Positions 26,798 through 35,470 of a DNA stretch of 64,000 nucleotides are shown here, piece after piece. The notes under the pieces were generated by a model that saw nothing but the letters and a program-made list of their open reading frames with translations, did not search any database and had not been told where the DNA came from. The position numbers were made by a program, and so were the translations under genes. The stretch comes from Bacillus sp. SJS (GTDB taxonomy: Bacteria; Bacillota; Bacilli; Bacillales; Bacillaceae), in contig NZ_JAQV02000007.1 of the NCBI RefSeq assembly GCF_000732485.2, forward strand, positions 124,001 to 188,000, written 5' to 3'. Position 1 is the stretch's first letter, and every line of letters begins with the position of its first letter.

Positions 26798-26949
26798 CAT
26801 AAATGATATCCGAATTTGGTAAAATAATAGCAACCTAGCCCACTATCCCAATTCCCAATTAATCTATAGCCTCCGAATTCTTCATATACCTTTACTTTCC
26901 ATCTATATATTGTCTTATTTTGGTTATTCAAGTAATAGGTTTTTGTATA
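26798..26949 (-). pseudogene. Remnant reading frame between two immunity candidates
   Basis: About 49 codons without a start (NKTIYRWKVKVYEEFGGYR then IGNWDSGLGCYYFTKFGYHL) end in a stop 40 bases before the next gene. There is no ribosome site. It looks like the 3' end of a broken accessory gene, possibly another immunity gene or toxin tip. Confidence 0.35.
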
Positions 26950-26964
26950 TTAATTACATACCTA

Positions 26965-27507
26965 TTAATTGTGCGCTAAAGACTTGATAATACCTAAAAA
27001 ATACTCTTGAAAAACTCCCTCTCCATCAAAAGAACTTTCAATCAAATCTTTGTACTCCATAAAAATTTGATTGCATAATCTTTGATTAAAAGGTGAAATA
27101 TTTCCAATATTAAGCAACATTAAAAATGGGTCATTGCTTAATTCACTTCCCTTCTTTAGCATTTCACTACTTTTATTTAGCCAATATTCTGTATCATCGC
27201 CCAATATATATGGAGTAATTGAAGTCATGTACCCATATAAAGCCAAAAAGTATGGGTTATCAAAATACTCTTCTTGCCCTAAGTTATATAGATATTTTAA
27301 ATTTTCATGGCACTCTTTATCAATACTATTATCTATAGCAACAACCTCTCCCTCTGTTAACAAGTACCAATTAAGAAAGCTATATCTTATATAGTTTTTA
27401 ACTTCCTTTTTTCCATTCTTCCAATCTTTTCTCATATATTGTAATGCATGTTCCCATTCTTTTTGATTTTCGAGCTTATCTATTGGATCCCATCGCCAAG
27501 AAATCAT
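26965..27507 (-). CDS. Unrecognised 180-residue helical protein, candidate immunity gene
   Basis: Mostly helical (MISWRWDPIDKLENQKEWEHALQ, later EYFDNPYFLALYGYMTSITPYIL and WLNKSSEMLKKGSELSNDPFLMLL), suggesting a TPR-like or all-alpha fold. It starts 19 bases after the stop of a toxin-tail remnant (27526-27646), the arrangement expected of an immunity gene directly behind its toxin tip. Family not recognised. Confidence 0.6.
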   Translation of the reverse strand: MISWRWDPIDKLENQKEWEHALQYMRKDWKNGKKEVKNYIRYSFLNWYLLTEGEVVAIDNSIDKECHENLKYLYNLGQEEYFDNPYFLALYGYMTSITPYILGDDTEYWLNKSSEMLKKGSELSNDPFLMLLNIGNISPFNQRLCNQIFMEYKDLIESSFDGEGVFQEYFLGIIKSLAHN

Positions 27508-27525
27508 AAGTTTGCTCCCTATCTT

Positions 27526-27646
27526 TTATTTGTTTACCCAACCATTGGAGACAAAAATTTTACCTTTCTTTCTAACAAATGTAACTGTTACAGTCTTACC
27601 GTTAAATTTTTTAGTCTTTTTTAGTGAATTCACTTTGTAAGATGAC
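27526..27646 (-). pseudogene. Toxin-tip C-terminal remnant
   Basis: About 39 open codons, SSYKVNSLKKTKKFNGKTV followed by TFVRKKGKIFVSNGWVNK and a stop. They are basic, lack a start codon and are cut off from the RHS piece on their right by stops. Their position between RHS and the 180-codon gene identifies them as the likely end of a former toxin domain (inference). Confidence 0.45.
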
Positions 27647-27683
27647 TCGTTTCATTCAGTTAAGACTCGTTTCATTACATTTT

Positions 27684-28976
27684 TCACTTGGTCTTGGCAA
27701 TCAAAGAATAATCTCCGTTCCCGGGTGTTCCGTTCACCTGGTCCGCTTTGGATAAACCAGTCAGGGTAAAGGAGAATGGAGTGCTTCCTGCGGACTGTCC
27801 GATGGTGATCGTTTGCTTGTATAGAGAAACTTCCTGTGCAGTGGAGGTTCGGACTACTTTCAGGGAGCTGGTGCCATCAAATCCCGTAGTAGTGTCAACA
27901 CTTCCCCCTGAACCTGTCCAGTTGGCGGCGCCTGATTCGAAGCTGCTGTTTAGAACCGGATTGAAGCTGGAGGAAACCTCCCCTTTTTCCAGGTGCATTC
28001 CATCAAATAAGGCAGATCCAGAAGCCGTTGGATCCTTATGGTCGACTTCCAAATAAACCCGGATGAAGGAGGTCCCTTCTGGAGTCGTAAAGCTAACTTG
28101 ACGGTCTGTCCATGGCTGATTTGCCTTCAATTGACTGTAGCGATTATCGGCCCATCCAATACTGGATTTTTGGGCATTTAAAAACTCAACGTTCATAAAC
28201 GCATTGGATTTTAAGAGATTCGTTTTGATAGAACCGCTTAATGTGTAGGCAGTCTTAGGCTGGGCCGCAACTTCCTGGGTAGCCGCAACATAACCGTGTT
28301 CGGTTCCGCTTGACGTGGAACGAACAGTTAGTTTTATGGCTTTTTTTCCAAGAATTCCGTTTCCATCGGACAAAATTTCTTCTGCGATTGTGCCAGAATC
28401 ACGATTCGAAAGCATCGTCCAGGAAGTTAAACCTGATTCAAAACTTGGATTGCTCAGCCTATTTGTTCCAGCTGCTAAGTCTTTGCTGGATTCTACTGCG
28501 TTTCCATATGCATCATATCGTGATACGGATGAACTTTTACCTGACTGATCCGTTTCAGATACCGCATCCAAACCATCATAAGAAATGGTCGTTTCTTCAC
28601 TTTCCGTATCGATAACTGAGGTCACATCATTGTTCTTGTTATAGGTATACTCCTCTGTCCCATAGGCATCTTTAGAAGTGAGTATGTTCCCATTGCTGTC
28701 ATATCGATAGGTTTTAGTCACCTCAGAAGCCCCTTGATCATTTGGATCAACTGACTGTGTCAAATTGTTTCCTTCATACACGGACGAGGTTTTGATTTGC
28801 AGTCCTGCGGTATCCTCAATCACTTCGACTGGATTGGCTGCTTCATTGTAGCGATAAGAAGTTTTGATGCCATTTGGTTCTGTATAAATGACTGATCGAT
28901 TAGCGGGGTCATAGGCTAGAACATATTGATGATTTTTAGCATCAAAGGACTCCGTTACCTTTCCGGCTGAACGCAC
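27684..28976 (-). pseudogene. RHS/YD-repeat protein, internal fragment (WapA-like)
   Basis: A 430-codon open frame of RHS repeats (about residues 1-165, with TSYRYNEAAN, YRYDSNGNIL, ISYDGLDAVSETDQSG and SRYDAYGNAVESSKD) followed by two carbohydrate-binding-like modules, each starting NPSFESG or NSSFESG. The second half is almost identical to the start of the 918-codon RHS frame at 32691-35447, but here the frame stops right after SLIAK, where the other copy continues. No signal peptide, no RHS core, no toxin tip. Some genome annotations would call it a CDS; I read it as a fragment. Confidence 0.8.
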
Positions 28977-29234
28977 AGTTATCCTATTTTTACCCTCACC
29001 TTTTGTCAGGAAAATAAATTCCAGCAGGTCAATTTTACATTTATGTATTGGTTTTTTTAATTTCCCCTATTGCAGCAAGAATATGCTTCTCTCCGCACAA
29101 TTTTCGACGGCTTAACGATATCCTATTCGTCATTTTTAATTTCTCTTTTAACATGCACATTTGAGAACACTTAGTTTTACATGAACAGTGTAATGCACCC
29201 ACTCCGTTTCTAGACATAAAGGTGGACACACTTC

Positions 29235-29312
29235 CTTGCCAGGCATAGAGAAAACGGTTCGCGCTGGTGCCGTCCTTGAAGGCCGTATTCTGAACCTTTT
29301 GATTTTATTCAA
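29235..29312 (-). pseudogene. Short RHS remnant
   Basis: About 75 bp on the minus strand corresponds to the segment encoding NQKDQNTAVKDGTSA of the large RHS frame (near 33945-34015), with small changes. It abuts the broken gene start at 29321-29345. Confidence 0.65.
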
Positions 29313-29320
29313 AGAGTTAT

Positions 29321-29402
29321 GAAAACCAATTTTCTCTTCACCTATTTCCTATAGAGAAAACCTTGAAAGGCAATAAGCCAATCAAGGTTACAAGGAGTAT
29401 TA
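29321..29402 (-). repeat. Type-2 module-border repeat, copy B (terminator plus broken gene start)
   Basis: Near-identical to 24507-24585. The hairpin (AACCTTGA/TCAAGGTT) terminates the gene at 29410-29913. The leftward end still carries the GTG start and the first codons of the 139-residue protein of 24108-24527 (here reading MKRKLVF), then stops and joins an RHS remnant. Confidence 0.8.
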
Positions 29403-29409
29403 CCTACAA

Positions 29410-29913
29410 TTAAACATTAGTGATTATATAACAAACATTAAACAAAATATTATTGTTTTTTAGTAGTTCAATAAATTTTCTGAGTGATAAAGTCCCTTCA
29501 ATTATTTCATGATCTCCACCTTGATATCTAGCTAAAAACAATATTGTATTAGTTGGAGATTGTTTAATTAGAAATCGTGATATTGCTTCAAACTCTTCTA
29601 AATATTCTTTATGAATTATTAATGGCGTTAAGTTGTAAATACTATCTTCATTGTCAATCCAGAAAGGAATAGGCAAATCATCTGCCTCTTTTTCAAAATC
29701 AGATGTACAAAGTAAAAATGCATTTTTAATTCCCTCATCCTCTTTCACAAGAGAGTACCAAATCCCTTTTGTTTGACTCATGAATTTCCATGTACTTTCT
29801 AATCTTAAAACCATTTTATCGTCAATTTCATTCATTACTTCTATAGAAGTGACGAAGGGTATTGGTAATGGTTTAATTTGATTAACCACTAATATATTAA
29901 TTTCATATGACAT
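29410..29913 (-). CDS. Unrecognised 167-residue protein, candidate immunity gene
   Basis: The ATG at 29913 (MSYEINILVV) has AAAGGTG six bases upstream; a GTG three codons earlier lies inside that site. The product is acidic, with TWKFMSQTKGIWYSLVKEDEG, IPFWIDNEDSIYNLTPLII and a terminal FIELLKNNNILFNVCYI. It begins 18 bases after the stop of an RHS frame that ends in a toxin-like tip, so it is the likely immunity gene for that tip. No family recognised. Confidence 0.65.
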   Translation of the reverse strand: MSYEINILVVNQIKPLPIPFVTSIEVMNEIDDKMVLRLESTWKFMSQTKGIWYSLVKEDEGIKNAFLLCTSDFEKEADDLPIPFWIDNEDSIYNLTPLIIHKEYLEEFEAISRFLIKQSPTNTILFLARYQGGDHEIIEGTLSLRKFIELLKNNNILFNVCYIITNV

Positions 29914-29931
29914 AGATTTCACCTTTCATTT

Positions 29932-30819
29932 TTAAGGTAGGAAATGTTTTATATTCCAATTAGTATCAAATGAAGTCTTCCCATTTCTAGACATAACTCT
30001 AATTAAACCATTTGAACTTAGGTGAATATCTGGATTACTACCAACTTTTTTCATAGAAGCTTTGTACGGGGACTTTTTATTAGTAAGATCTTTAATTATA
30101 TCTTGTTTTACTTGGTGAAACTCTCCCTTTCTTAAGCCGTACTTCTTCTCAATTTCTTTAGCTGAATAATTTTTAAACCCTTTACCCTTACCTTTGTTCT
30201 TTTTACTTGTCGGAGGTTTAAAGCTTTTGGCAATTTTTCCAGCATATTTTCTTAACCCTTGTTTTACTTGCGACCTAACCCACATTCCTCCTACATAAAC
30301 AAATACATAAGCTTTTACAATATCTTGAGGTCGAGGTTGATACCGATTCCCATCTGGATCAATCATATTGATAGGATTATTTCCAGCATAAGCATATCCA
30401 TTTTGCGTAAGAATGTCGTCGTCATCACCCGGGTCTGGATCCGAGGCTAAAAAGACTCCGTGTTTTGGTTCATAGTACCGGGCAATCAGATAATACATCC
30501 CTGTTTCTTTATCATATTGGTACCCTGCGTAGTGGTAAGGATTATCTTTAACCGAATCCTGCTCTACTTCATTCAGCACATTTCCCCATGCGTCATACTC
30601 ATAGGAAGCCACGACATTACTTTGGGCATCTGTTAACGCGATGACGTCCCCGCGTGCATTGTAGTGATAGAAGTATTGGTTTGATCCTTTCTTCATTGAA
30701 AGCAGCTGGCCGCCTTCTGAATACGTGTAGGAACGGACGACCTGATTGCTGCCATTGGTCTCGTAGAGAACATTCAGGCTGTCCCCATCGTAGAAATAGT
30801 TGGTGACGGTTCCGTTCAC
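29932..30819 (-). CDS. RHS core with C-terminal toxin-like tip, 5'-truncated
   Basis: Readable for 295 codons from a GTG inside the conserved core (NGTVTNYFYDGDSLNVLYET), though the frame stays open back to 31133. It contains the RHS core end (YQYDKETGMYYLIARYY, FLASDPDPGD and the pre-tip motif NPINMIDPDGN). The tip of about 138 residues has a short hydrophobic stretch, a Lys-rich linker and a compact domain with YGLRKGEFHQVKQDI, KKVGSNPDIHLSSNG and SRNGKTSFDTNW. The domain resembles small RNase- or DNase-type tips in style, but I cannot assign it. Without a secretion N-terminus it cannot be delivered by itself. Confidence 0.75.
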   Translation of the reverse strand: MNGTVTNYFYDGDSLNVLYETNGSNQVVRSYTYSEGGQLLSMKKGSNQYFYHYNARGDVIALTDAQSNVVASYEYDAWGNVLNEVEQDSVKDNPYHYAGYQYDKETGMYYLIARYYEPKHGVFLASDPDPGDDDDILTQNGYAYAGNNPINMIDPDGNRYQPRPQDIVKAYVFVYVGGMWVRSQVKQGLRKYAGKIAKSFKPPTSKKNKGKGKGFKNYSAKEIEKKYGLRKGEFHQVKQDIIKDLTNKKSPYKASMKKVGSNPDIHLSSNGLIRVMSRNGKTSFDTNWNIKHFLP

Positions 30820-31367
30820 CGTTTTTTGAATGCGTTTGCCGTCTTCGTTGTATTTGTACGTGGCGAACGGCTGGGATTCGCCTTTTTTCGTGACGGCGGT
30901 CAGCTGATCGCGGCTGTCCCAGGTGTACTGGTATTGGCCATCCTCTGTCCGGTTTCCGTTGAGGTCATAGCTGAGCGCTTCTGAGCCGAAACGGGTCAGT
31001 TGATTGGCCAGGTTGTACTGGGCATCGACTGTGGTGGTTTGCCCATCTCTTGTTTCTTTGGTAGAGAGGCGGTTCCCGAATCCGTCGTAGCTGTACTCTT
31101 TGACCGTTCCATTCGAGTAGGTTTTCTTCGTCAGCTAATCCAGTTCATCATATTAATCCTGTACGTTGGACCCGTTGCCAGATTCAATTTTCGTCCGATT
31201 TCCATTGGCGTCATAGGTATACGTTTCGCTTAAGACCGATGTTCCGTCCTGCAGACCGACTTGGATTTGTTCAACTAGTCCTGTCGAATCTTATTGGAAG
31301 GAAGTTCCTGATCCGTTTCCGGAAATAAAGGTCGTAACTTTTCCTTACTTGTCATCACCTTAGAGAG
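30820..31367 (-). pseudogene. Degenerate RHS repeats upstream of the truncated core
   Basis: Continues the RHS homology of the frame at 29932-30819. TAG and TAA stops replace the two CAG codons found in the intact copy (at 31134 and near 31155, the segment corresponding to QYDELDQL), and further stops occur beyond. Homology ends near 31367. This shows the gene was once longer and has decayed. Confidence 0.8.
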
Positions 31368-31493
31368 GCGTGATCGAATCTATCTAGCACTGGTTAATTA
31401 GTTAGGTCAGTAAAATCTAGTGATGTTATGCCTTAAGTTCAAGGTCCTGTTCTTCTTTTCGAAAAGCCAATGCTTAACTGAAATCCTAAAAAG

Positions 31494-31529
31494 AAAAGCC
31501 CCGCGGAGGATTTCTCTCTACAGAGCTTT
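31494..31529 (-). terminator. Type-1 module-border terminator, copy 2
   Basis: A weaker member of the family at 25593 and 32063. On the minus strand it reads GAAAGCTCTG, AGAGAAATCC, CGGGGCTTTTC. It lies between the hydrolase fragment and the next RHS piece. Confidence 0.6.
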
Positions 31530-31612
31530 CTGGTGGTGGGACAAGGAACCTGTCCCCTTGTCCCTTTTTTTGTAGCCTGATGTAAAAAGAAGCATTCCAT
31601 AGGCTGCTTCTT

Positions 31613-31930
31613 TTACTTGTTTTTAATAAACGTATTATACATCCACTCATTAAAATGTTCCTTCTCTTCCAATTGCGGATAATGAGCAGACTGATTGAAG
31701 GTAATAAATTCTTTTTTCACAGCATTCAGTTGATTAAAATAGGTTCTAGCCGCACGGGATGAAGTCATATAATCATACTTGCCCATTACGAAATAAGTCG
31801 GTATATCAAATTGTTTTACTAGATCAGATAATGGCTTTTTTAATACTTCTTTTACCAGAATCTCTTGAGAATAAGCAATTCCATAGTTATAGTGTATGAC
31901 ATCGATCACAGCTGAACCCTTCTGAACCAC
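31613..31930 (-). pseudogene. Alpha/beta hydrolase, C-terminal fragment
   Basis: A 105-codon frame with the C-terminal half of an alpha/beta hydrolase: IPTYFVMGKYDYMTSS (the acid residue strand) and the late histidine in FNQSAHYPQLEEKEHFNEWM. The nucleophile half is missing, and the 5' side runs into a degenerate RHS piece. It resembles the C-terminus of proline-iminopeptidase-like or lipase-like enzymes. A remnant of a captured or deleted gene. Confidence 0.7.
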
Positions 31931-31939
31931 CTCGTGTAA

Positions 31940-32002
31940 GCTGAATGGCCAGAATGTACTGGGATTTAATGTTGTGGTTTGCCTGCCTTTTACACTAGTT
32001 TC
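31940..32002 (-). pseudogene. Very short RHS remnant
   Basis: About 60 bp still aligns by eye with the RHS segment encoding QYNLANQL (near 33585-33650), with many substitutions. It shows that an RHS gene once lay between the two type-1 terminators. Confidence 0.5.
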
Positions 32003-32062
32003 TTCACTTATAATTGATATAAGTGAATTTCACTGATGTTGCATAACTCTATTAATTGTTGT

Positions 32063-32099
32063 AAAAAAAAGCTCCGAAGAGATTTCTCTCCACGGAGTC
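32063..32099 (-). terminator. Type-1 module-border terminator, copy 1
   Basis: On the minus strand GACTCCGTGG, AGAGAAATCTCT, TCGGAGC and T8 form a hairpin with a T-run, downstream of the HELAH gene. Confidence 0.8.
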
Positions 32100-32262
32100 A
32101 TTCTACATACTCATCAATGTGAAGACACCGTCTTCAAGTAGCTGTATTTTCTACATTTTGCGATAGAAATGTAACAATCTCTCTTAGATAACAATAACAG
32201 GTTAATTTTTCCTTATTAATATTAACCAAATCTAAATAATTCTGAGATTATAAAAATGATTT

Positions 32263-32688
32263 TTACTCAAAATTTAAGTGGTTGTGATATAGGTCAACTA
32301 GTTCTTCACTGTATTTTGAAGCTTCCTTTTCATTAAGCTCTCTACTTTCCAACCATTGCTTATAGTGTGCAAGCTCATGTGCAATACTTTCCATATATGC
32401 ATACAATGCATCTATTTGTCCTCTAACTTTAACTAGATCTTCATAATCTCCAGTAGCGATTCTAATATAAGGTTCTACATTTAATTGATATGGTGCAAAA
32501 AAGGTGGCGGATGCAAGTTGCTTAGTAGTTATATTTTTAACATAGTAACTTTTTTTTATATAAATAACCACTCTAACAGGAAATTCCATTTCCTTCCTGA
32601 GCCATTTACAAAAATCTAAACATGCTGTACGTACATCTTCGTTAACACCTTTTTCCACCCTTACCCTTAGGCCTTCCCTAGGAATCAT
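32263..32688 (-). CDS. HELAH-motif protein directly behind an RHS gene (candidate immunity protein)
   Basis: A 141-residue protein beginning two bases after the RHS stop codon. It has a zincin-like motif HELAH at residues 104-108, within YMESIAHELAHYKQWLE, followed by several acidic residues (Glu114, Glu117, Glu120, Glu122). SprT/WSS1-like and ImmA/IrrE-like metallopeptidases share this type of helix. Position immediately behind an RHS tip is that of an immunity gene, so it may be a zincin-fold immunity protein. The alternative is that the metallopeptidase-like domain is itself the toxin or processes the RHS protein. No signal peptide is seen. Confidence 0.65.
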   Translation of the reverse strand: MIPREGLRVRVEKGVNEDVRTACLDFCKWLRKEMEFPVRVVIYIKKSYYVKNITTKQLASATFFAPYQLNVEPYIRIATGDYEDLVKVRGQIDALYAYMESIAHELAHYKQWLESRELNEKEASKYSEELVDLYHNHLNFE

Positions 32689-32690
32689 GT

Positions 32691-35447
32691 TTACTTCTTC
32701 CCTTTCTTATGTCCTCTACCAGGAGTATGTTTTTTCATATCACGATTCGAGCTTTTATTTGATCTTGATTTAAAATTCTTACCGCCTCTTTTTTTCTCAT
32801 TTACTTCTCTTCCTTGTTTTTTTCTATTTGCTTTTCCAATTGGTCCGTTGCTTGAAAAAGCATAGTTTATAGCAACAGCAGTTCCGATTACTGCAGCATC
32901 AGCTAGAAGAACCAGTGGTATTGCCACAGCAATATTACCATCTGGGTCAAACATCATTACCGGATTATTTATGGCATACGTGTACCCATTTTGAGTAAGC
33001 AGATCGTTATCATCCCCGGGATATGGGTCCAAGGCTAAAAAGACACCATGCTTCGGTTCATAATACCGGGCAATCAGATAATACATCCCTGTTTCTTTAT
33101 CATACTGATACCCCACATACCGGTAAGGATTATCCTTTACCGAATCCTGCTCCACTTCCTTCAGGACATTTCCCCATGCATCATACTCGTACGAAGCCAC
33201 AACATTGCTTTGGGCGTCCGTTAAAGCGATGACGTCCCCGCGTGCATTGTAGTGATAGAAGTATTGGTTTGACCCTTTCTTCATTGAAAGCAACTGGCCG
33301 CCCTCTGAATACGTGTAGGATCGGATGACCTGGTTGCTGCTGTTTGTTTCGTACAGGACGTTCAGGCTGTCCCCGTCGTAGAAATAGTTGGTGACGGTTC
33401 CGTTCACCGTTTTTTGGATGCGTTTGCCGTCTTCGTTGTATTTGTAGGTGGCGAACGGCTGGGATTCGCCTTTTTTCGTGACGGCAGTCAGCTGATCGCG
33501 ACTGTCCCAGGTGTACTGGTATCGGCCATCCTCTGTCCGGTTTCCGTTGAGGTCATAGCTAAGCGCTTCTGAGCCGAAACGGGTCAGCTGGTTGGCCAGG
33601 TTGTACTGGGCATCGACCGTGGTGGTTTGTCCGCCGCTTGTTTCTTTGGTAGAGATGCGGTTCCCGAATCCGTCGTAGCTGTACTCTTTGACCGTTCCAT
33701 TCGAGTAGGTTTCCTTCGTCAGCTGATCGAGTTCATCATATTGATACTGTACATTGGACCCGTTGCCGGATTCAATTTTCGTCCGGTTTCCATTGGCGTC
33801 ATAGGAATAGGTTTCGCTCAAGACCGATGTTCCGTCCTTCAGACCGACGTGGATTTGTTGTACCAGGCCTGTCGAGTCGTATTGGAAAGAAGCCCCGGCT
33901 CCGTTTCCTGTAATAAAGGTCCCAACGTTTCCTTGCTCGTCATAGTCGAAACGGTAAGCGCTGGTGCCGTCTTTAACGGCCGTATTCTGATCCTTTTGAT
34001 TGTACTCGAAGGTGTTCGTCTGGTTAAACCCGCCATGCGTGAACTGGAACGACTTCAGTTTATCGGTTTCGGTCGGATAGGTCCAGGTTTGGCTGCTGCC
34101 CCGGTCGGTTAGGGCCGTTACCCGGTTCGCTTTGTCAAAGGTCCGGGTTTTCGTTCCCCCTGTTGCCAGGTCTTTTACGGACAGTTCGTTTCCGTTCCGG
34201 TCATAGCTGTAATCATAAACAGGCGTGCCGTTATATCCGATGGATTTGACTCGGTTCGTCCCGTCGTACGTCCAGTTGACCATGGTTCCATTCGGAAGTG
34301 TCGTTTTGACTTTGTTTCCATTTGGATCATATTCGTTGCTTGTCACATCTTGCAAAGGACCCTTGGTTTCGAGCAGCTGCCCCAATTCATCATATTGGTA
34401 GCTAAAAGTCTGTTTGACCCCTGCAGAGGAAGTGATAGCCTTGGAAAGCATGTTTCCATTCGCATCATACTCATAGCTGACATCGGTGCCGTTTTGGAGC
34501 AGCAGTTTCTTCAGCTGATTCGACAGGTCGTAGGTGAAGGATTTGCTGTAGCCTTTCGGATTGGTCTCTTTTACGGCATTCCCGAATGAATCGTATTGCA
34601 TGATTGTCTTATTCCCTGTTTCATCTTCGGTTTCGGTCTCATAGTTACCGGCTGCATCATATTTGCTTTTGGTCATGACGCTTCCTTTGATTAAACGAAT
34701 GGCATCAAACCATGCGGTGCCGGTGGTGTTTCCGCCAAAGGAGGAAAGGACCTCTACGCGATCGACCGGTTTTGATTTGGGCACCGTCACCGCACCGCGG
34801 TTCCACTCCTGGGTTCCGGCTGGGAAATTAGCTGTGTAGCTGCCCGTTGTTCCATCTGTGTAGTACACCTTGGCGATTAAAGAATAGTTTCCATTCCCAG
34901 GTGTTCCGTTCACCTGGTCCGCTTTGGATAAGCCAGTCAGGGTAAAGGAGAACGGAGTGCTTCCTGCCGACTGTCCGATGGTGATCGTTTGCTTGTATAG
35001 AGAAACTTCCTGTGCAGTGGAGGTTCGGACTACTTTCAGTGAGCTGGAGCCATCAAATCCAGTAGTAGAGTCGACACTTCCCCCTGAACCTGTCCAGTTG
35101 GCAGCACCTGATTCGAAGCTGCTGTTTAGAACCGGATTGAAGCTGGAGGAAACCTCCCCTTTTTCAAGGTGCATCCCATCAAATAAGGCAGATCCAGAAG
35201 CCGTTGGATCCTTATGGTCGACTTCTAAATAAACTCGGACGAACGAAGTCCCTTCTGGAGTTGTAAAGCTAACTTGACGGTCTGTCCATGGCTGATTTGC
35301 CTTCAATTGACTGTAGCGATTATCGGCCCATCCAATACTGGATTTTTGGGCATTTAAAAACTCAACGTTCATAAACGCATTGGATTTTAAGAGATTCGTT
35401 TTGATAGAACCGCTTAATGTGTAGGCAGTCTTAGGCTGGGCTGCCAC
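32691..35447 (-). CDS. RHS repeat protein with basic C-terminal tip, N-terminus lost (WapA-like)
   Basis: A 918-codon frame. It starts within a carbohydrate-binding-like module (QPKTAYTLSGSIKTN), has a second such module (NSSFESGAANW), then more than fifteen YD/RHS repeats (for example YDANGNMLSK, YDELGQLLET, YDPNGNKVK, YDRNGNELS), the core end (YQYDKETGMYYLIARYY) and NPVMMFDPDGN. The last 80 residues are the tip: a hydrophobic stretch, then a very basic tail with DMKKHTPGRGHKKGKK. Upstream of 35447 the homology continues a few codons to a TAA at the border of a GC-rich repeat, so the original signal peptide and N-terminal region are gone. Probably not secreted or expressed as it stands. Confidence 0.85.
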   Translation of the reverse strand: MAAQPKTAYTLSGSIKTNLLKSNAFMNVEFLNAQKSSIGWADNRYSQLKANQPWTDRQVSFTTPEGTSFVRVYLEVDHKDPTASGSALFDGMHLEKGEVSSSFNPVLNSSFESGAANWTGSGGSVDSTTGFDGSSSLKVVRTSTAQEVSLYKQTITIGQSAGSTPFSFTLTGLSKADQVNGTPGNGNYSLIAKVYYTDGTTGSYTANFPAGTQEWNRGAVTVPKSKPVDRVEVLSSFGGNTTGTAWFDAIRLIKGSVMTKSKYDAAGNYETETEDETGNKTIMQYDSFGNAVKETNPKGYSKSFTYDLSNQLKKLLLQNGTDVSYEYDANGNMLSKAITSSAGVKQTFSYQYDELGQLLETKGPLQDVTSNEYDPNGNKVKTTLPNGTMVNWTYDGTNRVKSIGYNGTPVYDYSYDRNGNELSVKDLATGGTKTRTFDKANRVTALTDRGSSQTWTYPTETDKLKSFQFTHGGFNQTNTFEYNQKDQNTAVKDGTSAYRFDYDEQGNVGTFITGNGAGASFQYDSTGLVQQIHVGLKDGTSVLSETYSYDANGNRTKIESGNGSNVQYQYDELDQLTKETYSNGTVKEYSYDGFGNRISTKETSGGQTTTVDAQYNLANQLTRFGSEALSYDLNGNRTEDGRYQYTWDSRDQLTAVTKKGESQPFATYKYNEDGKRIQKTVNGTVTNYFYDGDSLNVLYETNSSNQVIRSYTYSEGGQLLSMKKGSNQYFYHYNARGDVIALTDAQSNVVASYEYDAWGNVLKEVEQDSVKDNPYRYVGYQYDKETGMYYLIARYYEPKHGVFLALDPYPGDDNDLLTQNGYTYAINNPVMMFDPDGNIAVAIPLVLLADAAVIGTAVAINYAFSSNGPIGKANRKKQGREVNEKKRGGKNFKSRSNKSSNRDMKKHTPGRGHKKGKK

Positions 35448-35470
35448 TTCCTGGGTAGCCGGTACATAGC

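Noticed and set aside
29041-29229. 62-codon cysteine-containing frame between RHS pieces
   Set aside because: No ribosome site, no recognisable motif, and it lies between RHS remnants. Probably chance.
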